Shown here: positions 1-6,305 of the stretch, piece after piece
Numbering within the stretch: position 1 is the stretch's first letter
Layout of the letters: each line of letters opens with the position of its first letter
Source: Thermoleophilia bacterium
GTDB lineage: Bacteria; Actinomycetota; Thermoleophilia; RBG-16-64-13
Direction of reading: 5' to 3'
Assembly (NCBI GenBank): GCA_016929985.1
Contig: JAFGIH010000570.1
Location: 1 to 7,684, forward strand
DNA: 7,684 nucleotides
Notes under the pieces: model-generated
Seen by the model: the letters and a program-made list of their open reading frames with translations, nothing else
The model's database searches: none
Told to the model about the DNA's origin: nothing
Translations under genes and position numbers: made by a program

Positions 1-690
1 CTCGGTCGTGTCACCTGTCGATACGTTGGCCAGAGTGATGGCATCGACCAGCCCATCACCGGTAATGGACGTCACCACCGTGTCCCAGATAAACCGTATC
101 TTCGGATTGCAGAAGGCCCGCTCCTGTATCACCTTGGTGGCCCGCAGTTCGTTTCTGCGATGGATGACGTTGACCTCTCGTCCGAACTTGGCGAGGTACA
201 AGGCCTCTTCGACCGCGACGTCACCACCGCCCACCACGGAAATGACCTGGTCCTCGAAGAACGGCCCGTCGCACGTGGCACAGTAGGAGACACCCTTGCC
301 AACGAACTCGTCCTCTCCCGCCACCCCGATCTTCCGGGGGCGAGCGCCCGTCGCGATGATGAGCGACCTGCAGAGGACCTCGCCGCTGCGAAGCACCACA
401 CGCTTTTCGGACGGGTCGTCATTCAACTCGATAGACAACGCGGTGTCTTGTGAGAAGTCCAATCCGAACCCTGCCGCCTGATCGGCCATTCTCTCCGCCA
501 GTTCTTGCGCCGCGATAGGTTTGGAGAAACCGGGGTAGTTCTCGACGAATTCGTACGTCGTCATCTGCCCGCCGAGCGACTTTGCCTCGATCAGCAGGGT
601 GTCCAGACGCGAACGGGCGGCATACAGACCTGCCGTTAGCCCGGCCGGACCACCGCCTAGAATGACTAGGTCACGACATGCTGAGGTCAA
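1..690 (-). CDS. trxB: Thioredoxin reductase, partial (3' end beyond left edge)
   Basis: This is an FAD- and NADPH-dependent disulfide reductase that would normally pass electrons to thioredoxin in the cytoplasm. The visible 230 residues are the N-terminal part of the usual ~310. They show, in order, the FAD-binding glycine-rich motif GGGPAG (residues 12-17), the ATGARPR segment (about 113-119), the redox-active CATC (C137, C140), the NADPH-binding GGGDVA (154-159) and HRRNELRA (177-184). The start is TTG at 690, chosen because GGAGG lies 7 nt upstream (698-702) and the FAD motif follows at once; no ATG or GTG is in frame there. The C-terminal FAD-contacting part is cut by the window edge. 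The gene begins 13 nt after the grdB stop, so it is almost certainly co-transcribed with grdE-grdB. In known glycine reductase loci thioredoxin reductase feeds electrons to the selenoprotein reductase, so the same role is inferred here. Confidence 0.95.
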   Translation of the reverse strand, partial: MTSACRDLVILGGGPAGLTAGLYAARSRLDTLLIEAKSLGGQMTTYEFVENYPGFSKPIAAQELAERMADQAAGFGLDFSQDTALSIELNDDPSEKRVVLRSGEVLCRSLIIATGARPRKIGVAGEDEFVGKGVSYCATCDGPFFEDQVISVVGGGDVAVEEALYLAKFGREVNVIHRRNELRATKVIQERAFCNPKIRFIWDTVVTSITGDGLVDAITLANVSTGDTTE

Positions 691-697
691 TTCGCGG

Positions 698-702
698 CCT
701 CC
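698..702 (-). promoter_or_regulatory. Ribosome binding site fixing the trxB TTG start
   Basis: GGAGG on the minus strand sits 7 nt before the TTG at 690-688, just after the grdB stop codon (706-704). It is the reason for choosing a TTG start for trxB. Confidence 0.75.
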
Positions 703-703
703 A

Positions 704-1987
704 TCACAAAGGGTCTGCCAGCGAAGCCAAGCATTTCTCCACGATGCTCCGCCGTATTGACTTTTCCGCGGCAGCGGAGACATTGGGGTCCCCCACCGGG
801 CTTGTCACGCGGACTCCCTCGACCACACGACTCGTACCCATCATTCGGGCGGTGGGAGTGAGGGCGGTCACCAGCACAGCGGGGATTCCAACCTTTTCGA
901 TCTCTTTCTGAAGCACTGACCCGCAGCGCGTGCCCGTGCCTCAGGTCGCGGTCAGGATGACTCCCGATACCCCACCTCCAAGCAATTCCTGGGCAATGCC
1001 CTTACCGATGCTCGCGGAGCTGGTAAGCCCTGTGGCCACGCCGGTGGTCACGTAGTACCGAGGGTGCAGTCGGGCAAACACTCCCTGGCTCTCCATGTCC
1101 ATGGCAACATCGACCGGCAGAAGCCGATGGGGATCCTCATTGATAGAACTGGTGTCGAAACCCCCGTGGACAGATTGGAAGCCCGCAGACCCGGCTGCCT
1201 CGAGGTCGGAGAGGGCGTAACTGCCGAAACGCGTCGCCCTCGAGCTCTCGATGCGGTCCGGGTTGGCGATAGGAACCAAGCCGCCTTCCGTTACCAGAGC
1301 GATAGTCGCGGCCCGCAAGTCCGCGATGGGGGGCGCAGGCGAGACGAGTTCCACCTGAGCCGGGGCAGGGATCTCCGTAGTGTACGGCTCGCCCTTCATC
1401 TTCCGGAGAAGGATATCGACCGCCCTTGCGCCGGCCGTCTTGTCGGATAGTACGTTGACTGCGACCTTGTGGGTGAAGCATCCCTCATCCGCCGGCCTAG
1501 TCACCTGGTAGCCCTCACACATCTTTCGGCCCAGCGCCAGCATTTTGGGCATCGCCCTGCCCATGTCCACGGCGCTGCCACCGGTCTGCACGATGTAGAT
1601 CGAACGCCTGTACAGGTCCACGCCAGGATTCTCCTCGAACATGCCCGTCACTGCAGGCACATTCCGCTTGTCCTGCACCTGGGCGCACATCTCGCCACAG
1701 GCTATGCCGTATCGACCGGCGTTGAACGCGGGACCGGCAAGAAACAAGTCGAATTCGCGATCGGCAAGAAGCTCCAAGACTTCCGTCGCCGCCGCGCTGG
1801 GATTCGCGGTGAAGTAGTCGTCGCCGCAGACGACGGTTGAGACTACCGCTCCCCGCCCCTCCAGCAGCCGGTCCACAAGCAGGCCCGGTCCGACCGGGCC
1901 ATCAACGATCGTTGGGCCGACTCCTGCCTTGTCTTCCCCGCCCAGCCCGGCAAAGAACTGATTGAGATAATGAACCACCCGTAACAT
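704..1987 (-). CDS. grdB: GrdB-type reductase component B, selenoprotein (UGA read as Sec349)
   Basis: This is a homologue of the selenocysteine subunit of glycine/sarcosine/betaine reductase protein B, which attacks the activated substrate through its selenol. The N-terminus (MLRVVHYLNQFF), DGPVGPG, AGPAFNAGRYGIACG, TGMFEENPGVDLYRR, NPDRIESS and the HGGFD segment are family hallmarks. The frame meets UGA at 943-941 directly after GVILTAT, the place where GrdB carries Sec. Reading through gives GTGTRCG, then KEIEKVGIPAV, and continues to a TGA at 706-704. The total is 427 residues with Sec at 349, against ~436 and about position 350 in clostridial GrdB as remembered. A 37-nt hairpin overlaps the UGA. 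The ATG lies 2 nt after the grdE stop, with GAGAGG about 8 nt upstream, so translation is probably coupled. Oddity: residue 352 is Gly where the remembered UGTCTRC motif has Cys. Substrate is unknown, and GrdF/GrdH-type specificity cannot be excluded. Confidence 0.93.
908..944 (-). promoter_or_regulatory. Putative bacterial SECIS hairpin at the grdB UGA codon
   Basis: The mRNA from the base before the UGA folds into a stem of nine consecutive pairs (CUGAGGCAC with GUGCUUCAG, one G-U pair) closed by a 19-nt loop that may hold a small inner stem (CGC/GCG). The UGA lies in the base of the stem and the whole element is 37 nt. This resembles the roughly 40-nt E. coli fdhF SECIS, whose hairpin also includes the UGA. 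Bacterial SECIS elements recruit SelB with Sec-tRNA. Their loop rules differ between lineages, so the pairing is seen but the function is inferred. Confidence 0.7.
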
Positions 1988-1989
1988 GT

Positions 1990-3264
1990 CTATCGCCTCT
2001 CAGTCGTGAGGTGGGTGAGGCCCACTTGACTGATCCCGTTGGCCACGGCGAATATTGGGGCCACAACTGGGCGGTGAAGGTCGTCGCCGATCCCCGCCAG
2101 ACGGTCGCCTCCCACCACGGTGTCAACCGCGGGCAGATCCAACATGGCCTCGATGTTCCCGACGCTCACCATCGCGTCGGCCGCATCTATGAAAGCGATC
2201 AACGGAGCGTCCCCGGTGCCGTCGACTTTCAGCCATTCGTTGTCGACCAGCAGCGTTCGAATGCCGGCCTTCTCGCACGCGTCGCAGCTTTCCATCAGGA
2301 CCACGTCCGTGTGCCCCCCGGTCTCTTTCGTCATGATGACGCCCTCTGCCCCAAGCACGTGCTTGAGTAGATTGGCCGCCATCATCGCCGTCCGGCGCAT
2401 GTCGGTGAGCGAGACGGGCTCGGGAGCTACCACCACCCCCCGGAAATCCAATTCCGTTCCGTGTCTCCGATACAACTCCATGACGACGGGGTTGTTGGTC
2501 AAGGCGTAGGTGAAGTTCTTGAATCCCGCCCCCACCTCGTAGTGCCCGCTCACCACCGCACCATCGATGACTTCGTTCGGATGTAGGACGGTCGGGTAGT
2601 ATCGAATGGGGTTATCGCCGTAGATCAGGGGCTCTCTCAAATCGCCGACGCTATTGACGTGCATCAAATACGCTACTTTGGGAAGCGCGTCACCCCCGGA
2701 CTCGGAGTCACACGCAGGGATGTCCAGATCGAGAACCTCCACGGAATCGGGCGGGATGCCGACCGTTGCCGCCGCAAGGTACACCGAAGCCTGCATGCTG
2801 GCCTTCTTCAGTGCCTTCGAGAATTCGATCGCGCCCATCTCGGGCCACGGATGACCGATAACACACAGGTTGTGGCTCTTGGCGAGAGGCGTCAATTCTG
2901 CGGCCGGGCCGATCATATCTACTAGACCGCCGATGAACTCCGGAGCACTCCCGATCTCGAGAACAACGGCGCCCCTCAGTACGTTGGTCAACCCAGTTCC
3001 CGCGGAAACCAGGGGGGAGAGAAGCCCGGGGAAGTACGTCTTGCTATCTACCTTCACTCTCGGCTCGAGCGCGTCCAGGATATTGCTGATCCTGGCGCTC
3101 GTGCCGGGAGAGACTATCTCTAGGTCTATTCCCTTCAGTTTCCTATCTCGGCTGAGCTCATGAAGCAGTTCGTTCCGATCGACGGTGAGCACGCCTTCTC
3201 TGAACGTTGTGGACGCGCCGAACTGCAGCTTAGAGACAGCGTAGTGCTGGAGCGAGAGTCTCAT
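1990..3264 (-). CDS. grdE: GrdE-type reductase component B subunit, lacking the usual pyruvoyl-forming Cys
   Basis: This is a homologue of the GrdE/GrdG/GrdI proprotein, partner of GrdB in substrate-specific protein B. In characterised clostridial glycine reductase, GrdE cuts itself before Cys242 and the new N-terminus becomes a pyruvoyl group. Supporting similarity runs the whole length: N-terminal MRL, EPRVKV (67-72), a GLVDMIGPAAELTP core (113-126), LPKVAYLMHV (194-203), PTVLHPNEVIDGAVVSG (224-240), NNPVVMELYRRHG (257-269) and a C-terminal VANG (407-410). At 424 residues it matches the family length of about 428. At the cleavage site this protein has H241-Y242 instead of Asn-Cys. S239 lies just upstream, but nothing shows that it can replace the Cys. 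The ATG start is at 3264, with only a weak AAGAG-like ribosome site, and is first in the operon behind a good promoter. It may therefore work as one uncut chain. Confidence is high for the family and low for the substrate. Confidence 0.9.
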   Translation of the reverse strand: MRLSLQHYAVSKLQFGASTTFREGVLTVDRNELLHELSRDRKLKGIDLEIVSPGTSARISNILDALEPRVKVDSKTYFPGLLSPLVSAGTGLTNVLRGAVVLEIGSAPEFIGGLVDMIGPAAELTPLAKSHNLCVIGHPWPEMGAIEFSKALKKASMQASVYLAAATVGIPPDSVEVLDLDIPACDSESGGDALPKVAYLMHVNSVGDLREPLIYGDNPIRYYPTVLHPNEVIDGAVVSGHYEVGAGFKNFTYALTNNPVVMELYRRHGTELDFRGVVVAPEPVSLTDMRRTAMMAANLLKHVLGAEGVIMTKETGGHTDVVLMESCDACEKAGIRTLLVDNEWLKVDGTGDAPLIAFIDAADAMVSVGNIEAMLDLPAVDTVVGGDRLAGIGDDLHRPVVAPIFAVANGISQVGLTHLTTERR

Positions 3265-3305
3265 GTGTCTCTTTCGTTTCTCGACAGTAAGAAAACCGCC
3301 ACACG

Positions 3306-3334
3306 ATGCTAGCCGCCCGCGTCCGATATGTCAA
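3306..3334 (-). promoter_or_regulatory. Sigma70-type promoter for grdE-grdB-trxB
   Basis: On the minus strand a perfect -35 box TTGACA (3334-3329) is followed by a 17-nt spacer and a -10 box TAGCAT (3311-3306), which matches 4 of 6 consensus bases. Transcription would start near 3299 and leave a leader of about 35 nt before the grdE ATG at 3264. No other equally good promoter was seen for the operon. Confidence 0.6.
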
Positions 3335-3349
3335 TATGTGAAATATTGA
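3331..3349. promoter_or_regulatory. 19-bp palindromic operator candidate over the grdE -35 box
   Basis: TCAATAT, five bases (GTGAA), then ATATTGA form a perfect 7-bp inverted repeat. It overlaps the -35 box of the grdE promoter and extends upstream of it. A dimeric regulator bound here could repress the operon by blocking polymerase, or activate it from beside the -35 region. The AT-rich palindrome stands out in a GC-rich genome. The regulator is not in the window. Confidence 0.5.
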
Positions 3350-3450
3350 TAGTTTGATGGCGTCGCCCGGAGGTTCCTCGATCACTGCCTTGTCGGGTGC
3401 ACGAAACCGGTGCTTGGCGCACGTGACATGCTGTGACCGAATGGTTTATG

Positions 3451-3456
3451 TATCAT
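3451..3456 (+). promoter_or_regulatory. Weak -10 candidate for the short-chain dehydrogenase
   Basis: TATCAT matches the -10 consensus at 5 of 6 positions, but no convincing -35 box lies 16-18 nt upstream. If used, transcription would begin near 3463, just before the palindrome at 3472-3489. Such a promoter might need an activator or another sigma factor. Confidence 0.25.
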
Positions 3457-3471
3457 TCTGCACAACACTGA

Positions 3472-3489
3472 TAGTATGGGAGCATACTA
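3472..3489. promoter_or_regulatory. 18-bp palindromic operator candidate upstream of the dehydrogenase
   Basis: TAGTATG and CATACTA form a perfect 7-bp inverted repeat around GGAG. It lies about 80 nt before the dehydrogenase start and differs in sequence from the palindrome at 3331-3349. The two sites therefore suggest separate regulators for the two divergent transcripts. A regulator bound here would sit just downstream of the weak -10 candidate, a position typical of repression. Confidence 0.4.
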
Positions 3490-3506
3490 GGCCCCGGGAG
3501 GCGGCT

Positions 3507-3528
3507 GCGGCGCCGGCAGCGGCGCCGC
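3507..3528 (+). promoter_or_regulatory. GC-rich hairpin in the dehydrogenase leader
   Basis: GCGGCGCC (3507-3514) pairs perfectly with GGCGCCGC (3521-3528) across the 6-nt loop GGCAGC. No T-tract follows, so it is not a typical terminator. It would lie in the 5' leader about 40 nt before the start codon and could affect mRNA stability or translation. It may also be only a by-product of high GC content. Confidence 0.3.
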
Positions 3529-3554
3529 GCTACAGTACAGGTGGCGGATTCAAT

Positions 3555-3560
3555 GGAGGA
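3555..3560 (+). promoter_or_regulatory. Ribosome binding site fixing the dehydrogenase start
   Basis: GGAGGA lies 7 nt before ATG 3568. It favours this start over the in-frame GTG at 3541 that would add nine residues. Confidence 0.75.
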
Positions 3561-3567
3561 AAAGACT

Positions 3568-4389
3568 ATGATGCTGGAAGGCAAGGTGGCGTTGATCACC
3601 GGTGGCGGGGCCGGGATCGGAGCCGCAATAGCGGAGCGCTTTGTGGTGGAGGGTGCACGGGTCTGCATCACCGGGCGCAGACAAGAGACGCTTGACCGGG
3701 TGGCGGGCTCTTTGCCGCCGGGGCGAGTCATCACGTGCGCCGGAGACGTGTCGAAGCTGGAGGACGCCAGACGGATGGTGGACGCAACCGTACAGTTTGG
3801 CGGCAAACTAGATGTCTTGGTGAACAATGCCGGCATCGACCCGGCCGGAACCGTTGTGGACCTCGATCCAGAGGTCTGGCACAAGGTCCTCGAGATCAAC
3901 CTCACCGGACCTTTCTATACCATGAAGTTCGCGATCCCCCACATGATGGCCGGAGGGGGAGGATCGATCATCAACATCGCGTCGGTCGCTGCGGTGCGCT
4001 GCCTGCCCAACATGCTCCCGTACTCGGTCGCGAAGGCCGGCCTCCTTATGCTGACGAAGCAGGCCGCCCTGGACTACGGACCGGCCAACATACGCTGCAA
4101 CGCGGTTCTACCTGGCGCCACACGCACCGAGATGCTGGAGAACTCGTTGAAGCCCATGGCTAAGGCAATGGGTGTGGACATCGACGGCGCCTTTGCGAAA
4201 ATGACCTCGCCACTTCCTCTGCCTCGGGCCGCTTCACCGAGAGAGATGACCGGAATCTGCGTCTTCCTTGCCAGCGACGATTCGAGCTACATCACTGCGG
4301 AGGAGATCCGGGTGGACGGAGGCGCCGCCGTTGTCGATCCCGGCGGCGCGATGTGCAGCGACGCCGGCGTGGGTTGGGGAGTCTCATAG
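3568..4389 (+). CDS. Short-chain dehydrogenase/reductase (classical, FabG-like)
   Basis: This is a cytoplasmic NAD(P)-dependent oxidoreductase for an alcohol/ketone pair, 273 residues long. The Rossmann motif TGGGAGIG is at 11-18, NNAG at 86-89, and the catalytic set is N111, S139, Y152 and K156 (YSVAK). The PGATRTEM loop after the active site and the ITAEEIRVDGG near the C-terminus are typical of the family. R37-R38 after the second strand may favour NADP(H), but this is weak evidence. The C-terminus runs about 20 residues past the usual VDGG end, rich in Gly and Ala. The start is ATG 3568, supported by GGAGGA at 3555-3560; a second ATG follows at once at 3571. The gene is transcribed away from grdE and towards the AOR gene, ending at a strong hairpin, so it appears monocistronic. 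Substrate cannot be told from sequence. Confidence 0.92.
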   Translation: MMLEGKVALITGGGAGIGAAIAERFVVEGARVCITGRRQETLDRVAGSLPPGRVITCAGDVSKLEDARRMVDATVQFGGKLDVLVNNAGIDPAGTVVDLDPEVWHKVLEINLTGPFYTMKFAIPHMMAGGGGSIINIASVAAVRCLPNMLPYSVAKAGLLMLTKQAALDYGPANIRCNAVLPGATRTEMLENSLKPMAKAMGVDIDGAFAKMTSPLPLPRAASPREMTGICVFLASDDSSYITAEEIRVDGGAAVVDPGGAMCSDAGVGWGVS

Positions 4390-4433
4390 GCCGGACTGCA
4401 GCACCGCAGCCGTTTCATCGCAAGACATCGGAA

Positions 4434-4469
4434 GAGACCCCCGCCTGCCGTCAGGCAGGCGGGGGTCTC
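4434..4469. terminator. Terminator hairpin between convergent genes
   Basis: A perfect 16-bp inverted repeat (arms 4434-4449 and 4454-4469, loop GTCA) is very GC-rich. On the plus strand it is followed by GTTGTTTT, making a clear rho-independent terminator for the dehydrogenase gene 45 nt after its stop. On the minus strand the same hairpin lies just past the AOR stop codon (4488-4486) but is followed only by a weak T-poor tract. It may serve both genes, better for the plus strand. Confidence 0.85.
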
Positions 4470-4485
4470 GTTGTTTTCGACGCTT

Positions 4486-6219
4486 CTACTCCTCCCAGAC
4501 TTGGTGAAAGTCTTGGGCGACGACGAATCCGGTAGCCTTCGAAAGATCGAAGAACTCGTCGAGGTCGTCTTGGGGGACGTCGAAGACCACGTTGTGAGGG
4601 CTCAGCGGCTCGGTCCTCATCCATTCCGGAAGACCGTCCGCACCTTCACTCAGGCCTGCACGACGGTTGAAGTCCCTCTCCTGCAGCAGTACCTGTTTGC
4701 CGAGAGCCACGAAGTCATCCCGAGAGAAGTCGATTCCATGTAGGGCCCCTACGGCCGAGGCAATGATCTCGAGCTGCCGTTCCGTCCGGTCAAGAAAGGT
4801 GAAATGGCAGAGTCCGGTCGTATCCAGCGCGCACTGGATCACCTGGGCCCACCGTGATCGGTCTACCTGGTGCGCCGGGTTGAGCCTGTCCTCACTGACC
4901 GCCCCCGCGGTATGGTCGGCACCCTGAGGGCTGGTGGCGTACGTCACTGCCCAGCCTTTAGAAGCACGGGCCGCGTGTGCAGGGATCGCCTGGTTCTTCA
5001 CAGCCGGAACCCGGCTGATTCCGAAGGCCTTCGCCGTCATCGCAACGCCGTTGCCCAGGATTCGCCCAAGCGGGGTTCCCTGGGCGATCTCTTCCATCAG
5101 GGCCTCGACCCGCTCGAAGTCGCCGAACTCGTAAAGTCCGACATCGTTTAATACGCCGATGGCCGCGCCGGTATCGATAGTGTCCAGCCCAAAGTCGTCA
5201 CAGAAGCGATCGACCTTCGCCACATCCTCCCACCGCTCCAGTCCGAGGTTCGACCCACAGAGACTGATGGTCTCGAATTCCAGGCTGGCCGTTAGATAGC
5301 GACCGTCGCGATCGTGCACCACGTTAGAGCAGGCGACGGCACATCCCGGCATGCAACGGTGTCCCCGCGCGCCTCCGTGCTCTTTCTCCCATTCACCGGC
5401 GGCGTCGGCGTCGATACCCTTTATTGCGTGGAAGCTGCCTGAGCGATGGTTGTGCGTGACCAGGGCCCCATTGTCGTGTTCCCATCCCACAAAAAAGGCA
5501 GTCCCTAGTTGATGGACGATGTCAACCAGAGGGTAGTCGCGCAGTTCTTGGGACAGATCCTTGACTGCGCGCTTGAAGAGCTCGGGGTCGGTTGCCCGTC
5601 GCCAGGTGGTGCCGGAGTCGTCGATGACGATCGCCTTCAACCGCTTCGAGCCCATGAGCGCACCCAACCCTCCACGAGCCGCATGCCGGGCAGGCCTGCC
5701 CTCCATGTCGCTACAAGCGATGGATGCGGTCGAGTACAGCCTCTCGCCTGCCGGTCCCACCGTCATGGTGGTGACGTCAGCGCCGAAACGGTCGCGCAGT
5801 CTCTCCGCAGCTTCATAGTTGCGAAGGCCTACCAGATCCCCGGCCGGCTCGAGTGATGGACCCTTCGCGTCGATCTTGAGCACCTGCCAGTCGGCAGCCT
5901 TCCCATGTACGACAATCGAACGCACACCCAGACGGCCGAGCTTGTGGCCCGCCGGCCCGCCGGCGTTGGCCTCTTTCACGCCGCCGGTCAGCGGGCTCTT
6001 GCCGCCTACCGAGAGTCGCCCGGAACTGGGCGCCGAAGTCCCGCCAAACAGCCCAGGGCTCACGATGAGCACATTGTCCTCTGAGAGGGGGTGGATCCGC
6101 GGCGACACATGTTCGGTCAGGTACCAGTCGATAAACGCCCTACCGGCGAGCAAGCTACCAGCGGGAACCGGCTGCGAGGACGTCCCCCCTCGAGTCAAGT
6201 CTATTCTGATGTCGTTCAA
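4486..6219 (-). CDS. Aldehyde:ferredoxin oxidoreductase-family tungsten/molybdenum enzyme
   Basis: Family members bind a bis-pyranopterin tungsten (or molybdenum) centre and a [4Fe-4S] cluster, and typically oxidise aldehydes to acids or run the reverse with low-potential ferredoxin. The chain is 577 residues, close to the usual 600. The N-terminal pterin-binding domain shows the SGRLSVGGKSPLTGG region (66-80) and RHAARGGLGALMGSKRLKAI (178-197). The cluster ligands are C289, C293 and C297 in RCMPGCAVACSN (spacing CxxxCxxxC), with the fourth at C471 in DTTGLC. GLDTIDTG (344-351) is another family motif. The spacing differs from the CxxCxxxC of archaeal AOR and suggests a distinct subfamily. 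The start is TTG at 6219, with AAGGAGG 7 nt upstream. It lies 86 nt downstream of the Liv ATPase gene on the same strand, so they may share a transcript. No signal peptide is seen, so it is cytoplasmic. The substrate is not known. Confidence 0.92.
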   Translation of the reverse strand: MNDIRIDLTRGGTSSQPVPAGSLLAGRAFIDWYLTEHVSPRIHPLSEDNVLIVSPGLFGGTSAPSSGRLSVGGKSPLTGGVKEANAGGPAGHKLGRLGVRSIVVHGKAADWQVLKIDAKGPSLEPAGDLVGLRNYEAAERLRDRFGADVTTMTVGPAGERLYSTASIACSDMEGRPARHAARGGLGALMGSKRLKAIVIDDSGTTWRRATDPELFKRAVKDLSQELRDYPLVDIVHQLGTAFFVGWEHDNGALVTHNHRSGSFHAIKGIDADAAGEWEKEHGGARGHRCMPGCAVACSNVVHDRDGRYLTASLEFETISLCGSNLGLERWEDVAKVDRFCDDFGLDTIDTGAAIGVLNDVGLYEFGDFERVEALMEEIAQGTPLGRILGNGVAMTAKAFGISRVPAVKNQAIPAHAARASKGWAVTYATSPQGADHTAGAVSEDRLNPAHQVDRSRWAQVIQCALDTTGLCHFTFLDRTERQLEIIASAVGALHGIDFSRDDFVALGKQVLLQERDFNRRAGLSEGADGLPEWMRTEPLSPHNVVFDVPQDDLDEFFDLSKATGFVVAQDFHQVWEE

Positions 6220-6305
6220 TGCCGAACCTCCTTATGTGAGTGAGCCGTTTGAGACTGCCGACGGCGTCAACGGCGAAATGGGCTGCTGGGATTGATGACT
6301 TCGGC
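6220..6305 (-). other. Gap between the Liv ATPase and AOR genes
   Basis: These 86 nt hold the AOR ribosome site but no clear terminator hairpin with a T-tract and no strong promoter on the minus strand. Co-transcription of the Liv ATPase and AOR genes is therefore likely but not proven. Confidence 0.4.
6227..6233 (-). promoter_or_regulatory. Ribosome binding site fixing the AOR TTG start
   Basis: AAGGAGG on the minus strand lies 7 nt before TTG 6219. The strong site supports a TTG start; no in-frame ATG is close by. Confidence 0.75.

Noticed and set aside
704..916. A separate small gene of about 70 residues
   Set aside because: Its sequence is the C-terminal part of GrdB in the same frame after the recoded UGA, not an independent protein.
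941..943. UGA as the true end of grdB, or a pseudogene/frameshift
   Set aside because: The frame after the UGA keeps family similarity (TRCG, KEIEKVGIPAV) to a stop 13 nt before trxB. The position is the known Sec site, and a SECIS-like hairpin is present.
1064..2925. Several long plus-strand open frames opposite grdE and grdB, and others opposite AOR and the Liv ATPase gene
   Set aside because: They are antisense to well-supported genes, show no recognisable motifs or ribosome sites, and are expected by chance at high GC.
704..3264. D-proline reductase PrdA/PrdB instead of GrdE/GrdB
   Set aside because: PrdA is much longer, about 600 residues. Here lengths, N-termini and the position of Sec near the C-terminus fit GrdE and GrdB.
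3265..3540. A small gene, tRNA or riboswitch in the divergent intergenic region
   Set aside because: No cloverleaf, known riboswitch core or well-initiated short frame was seen; only the promoter and inverted repeats are supported.
3541..3567. GTG 3541 as the dehydrogenase start
   Set aside because: It would add nine non-conserved residues. GGAGGA at 3555-3560 is correctly spaced for ATG 3568.
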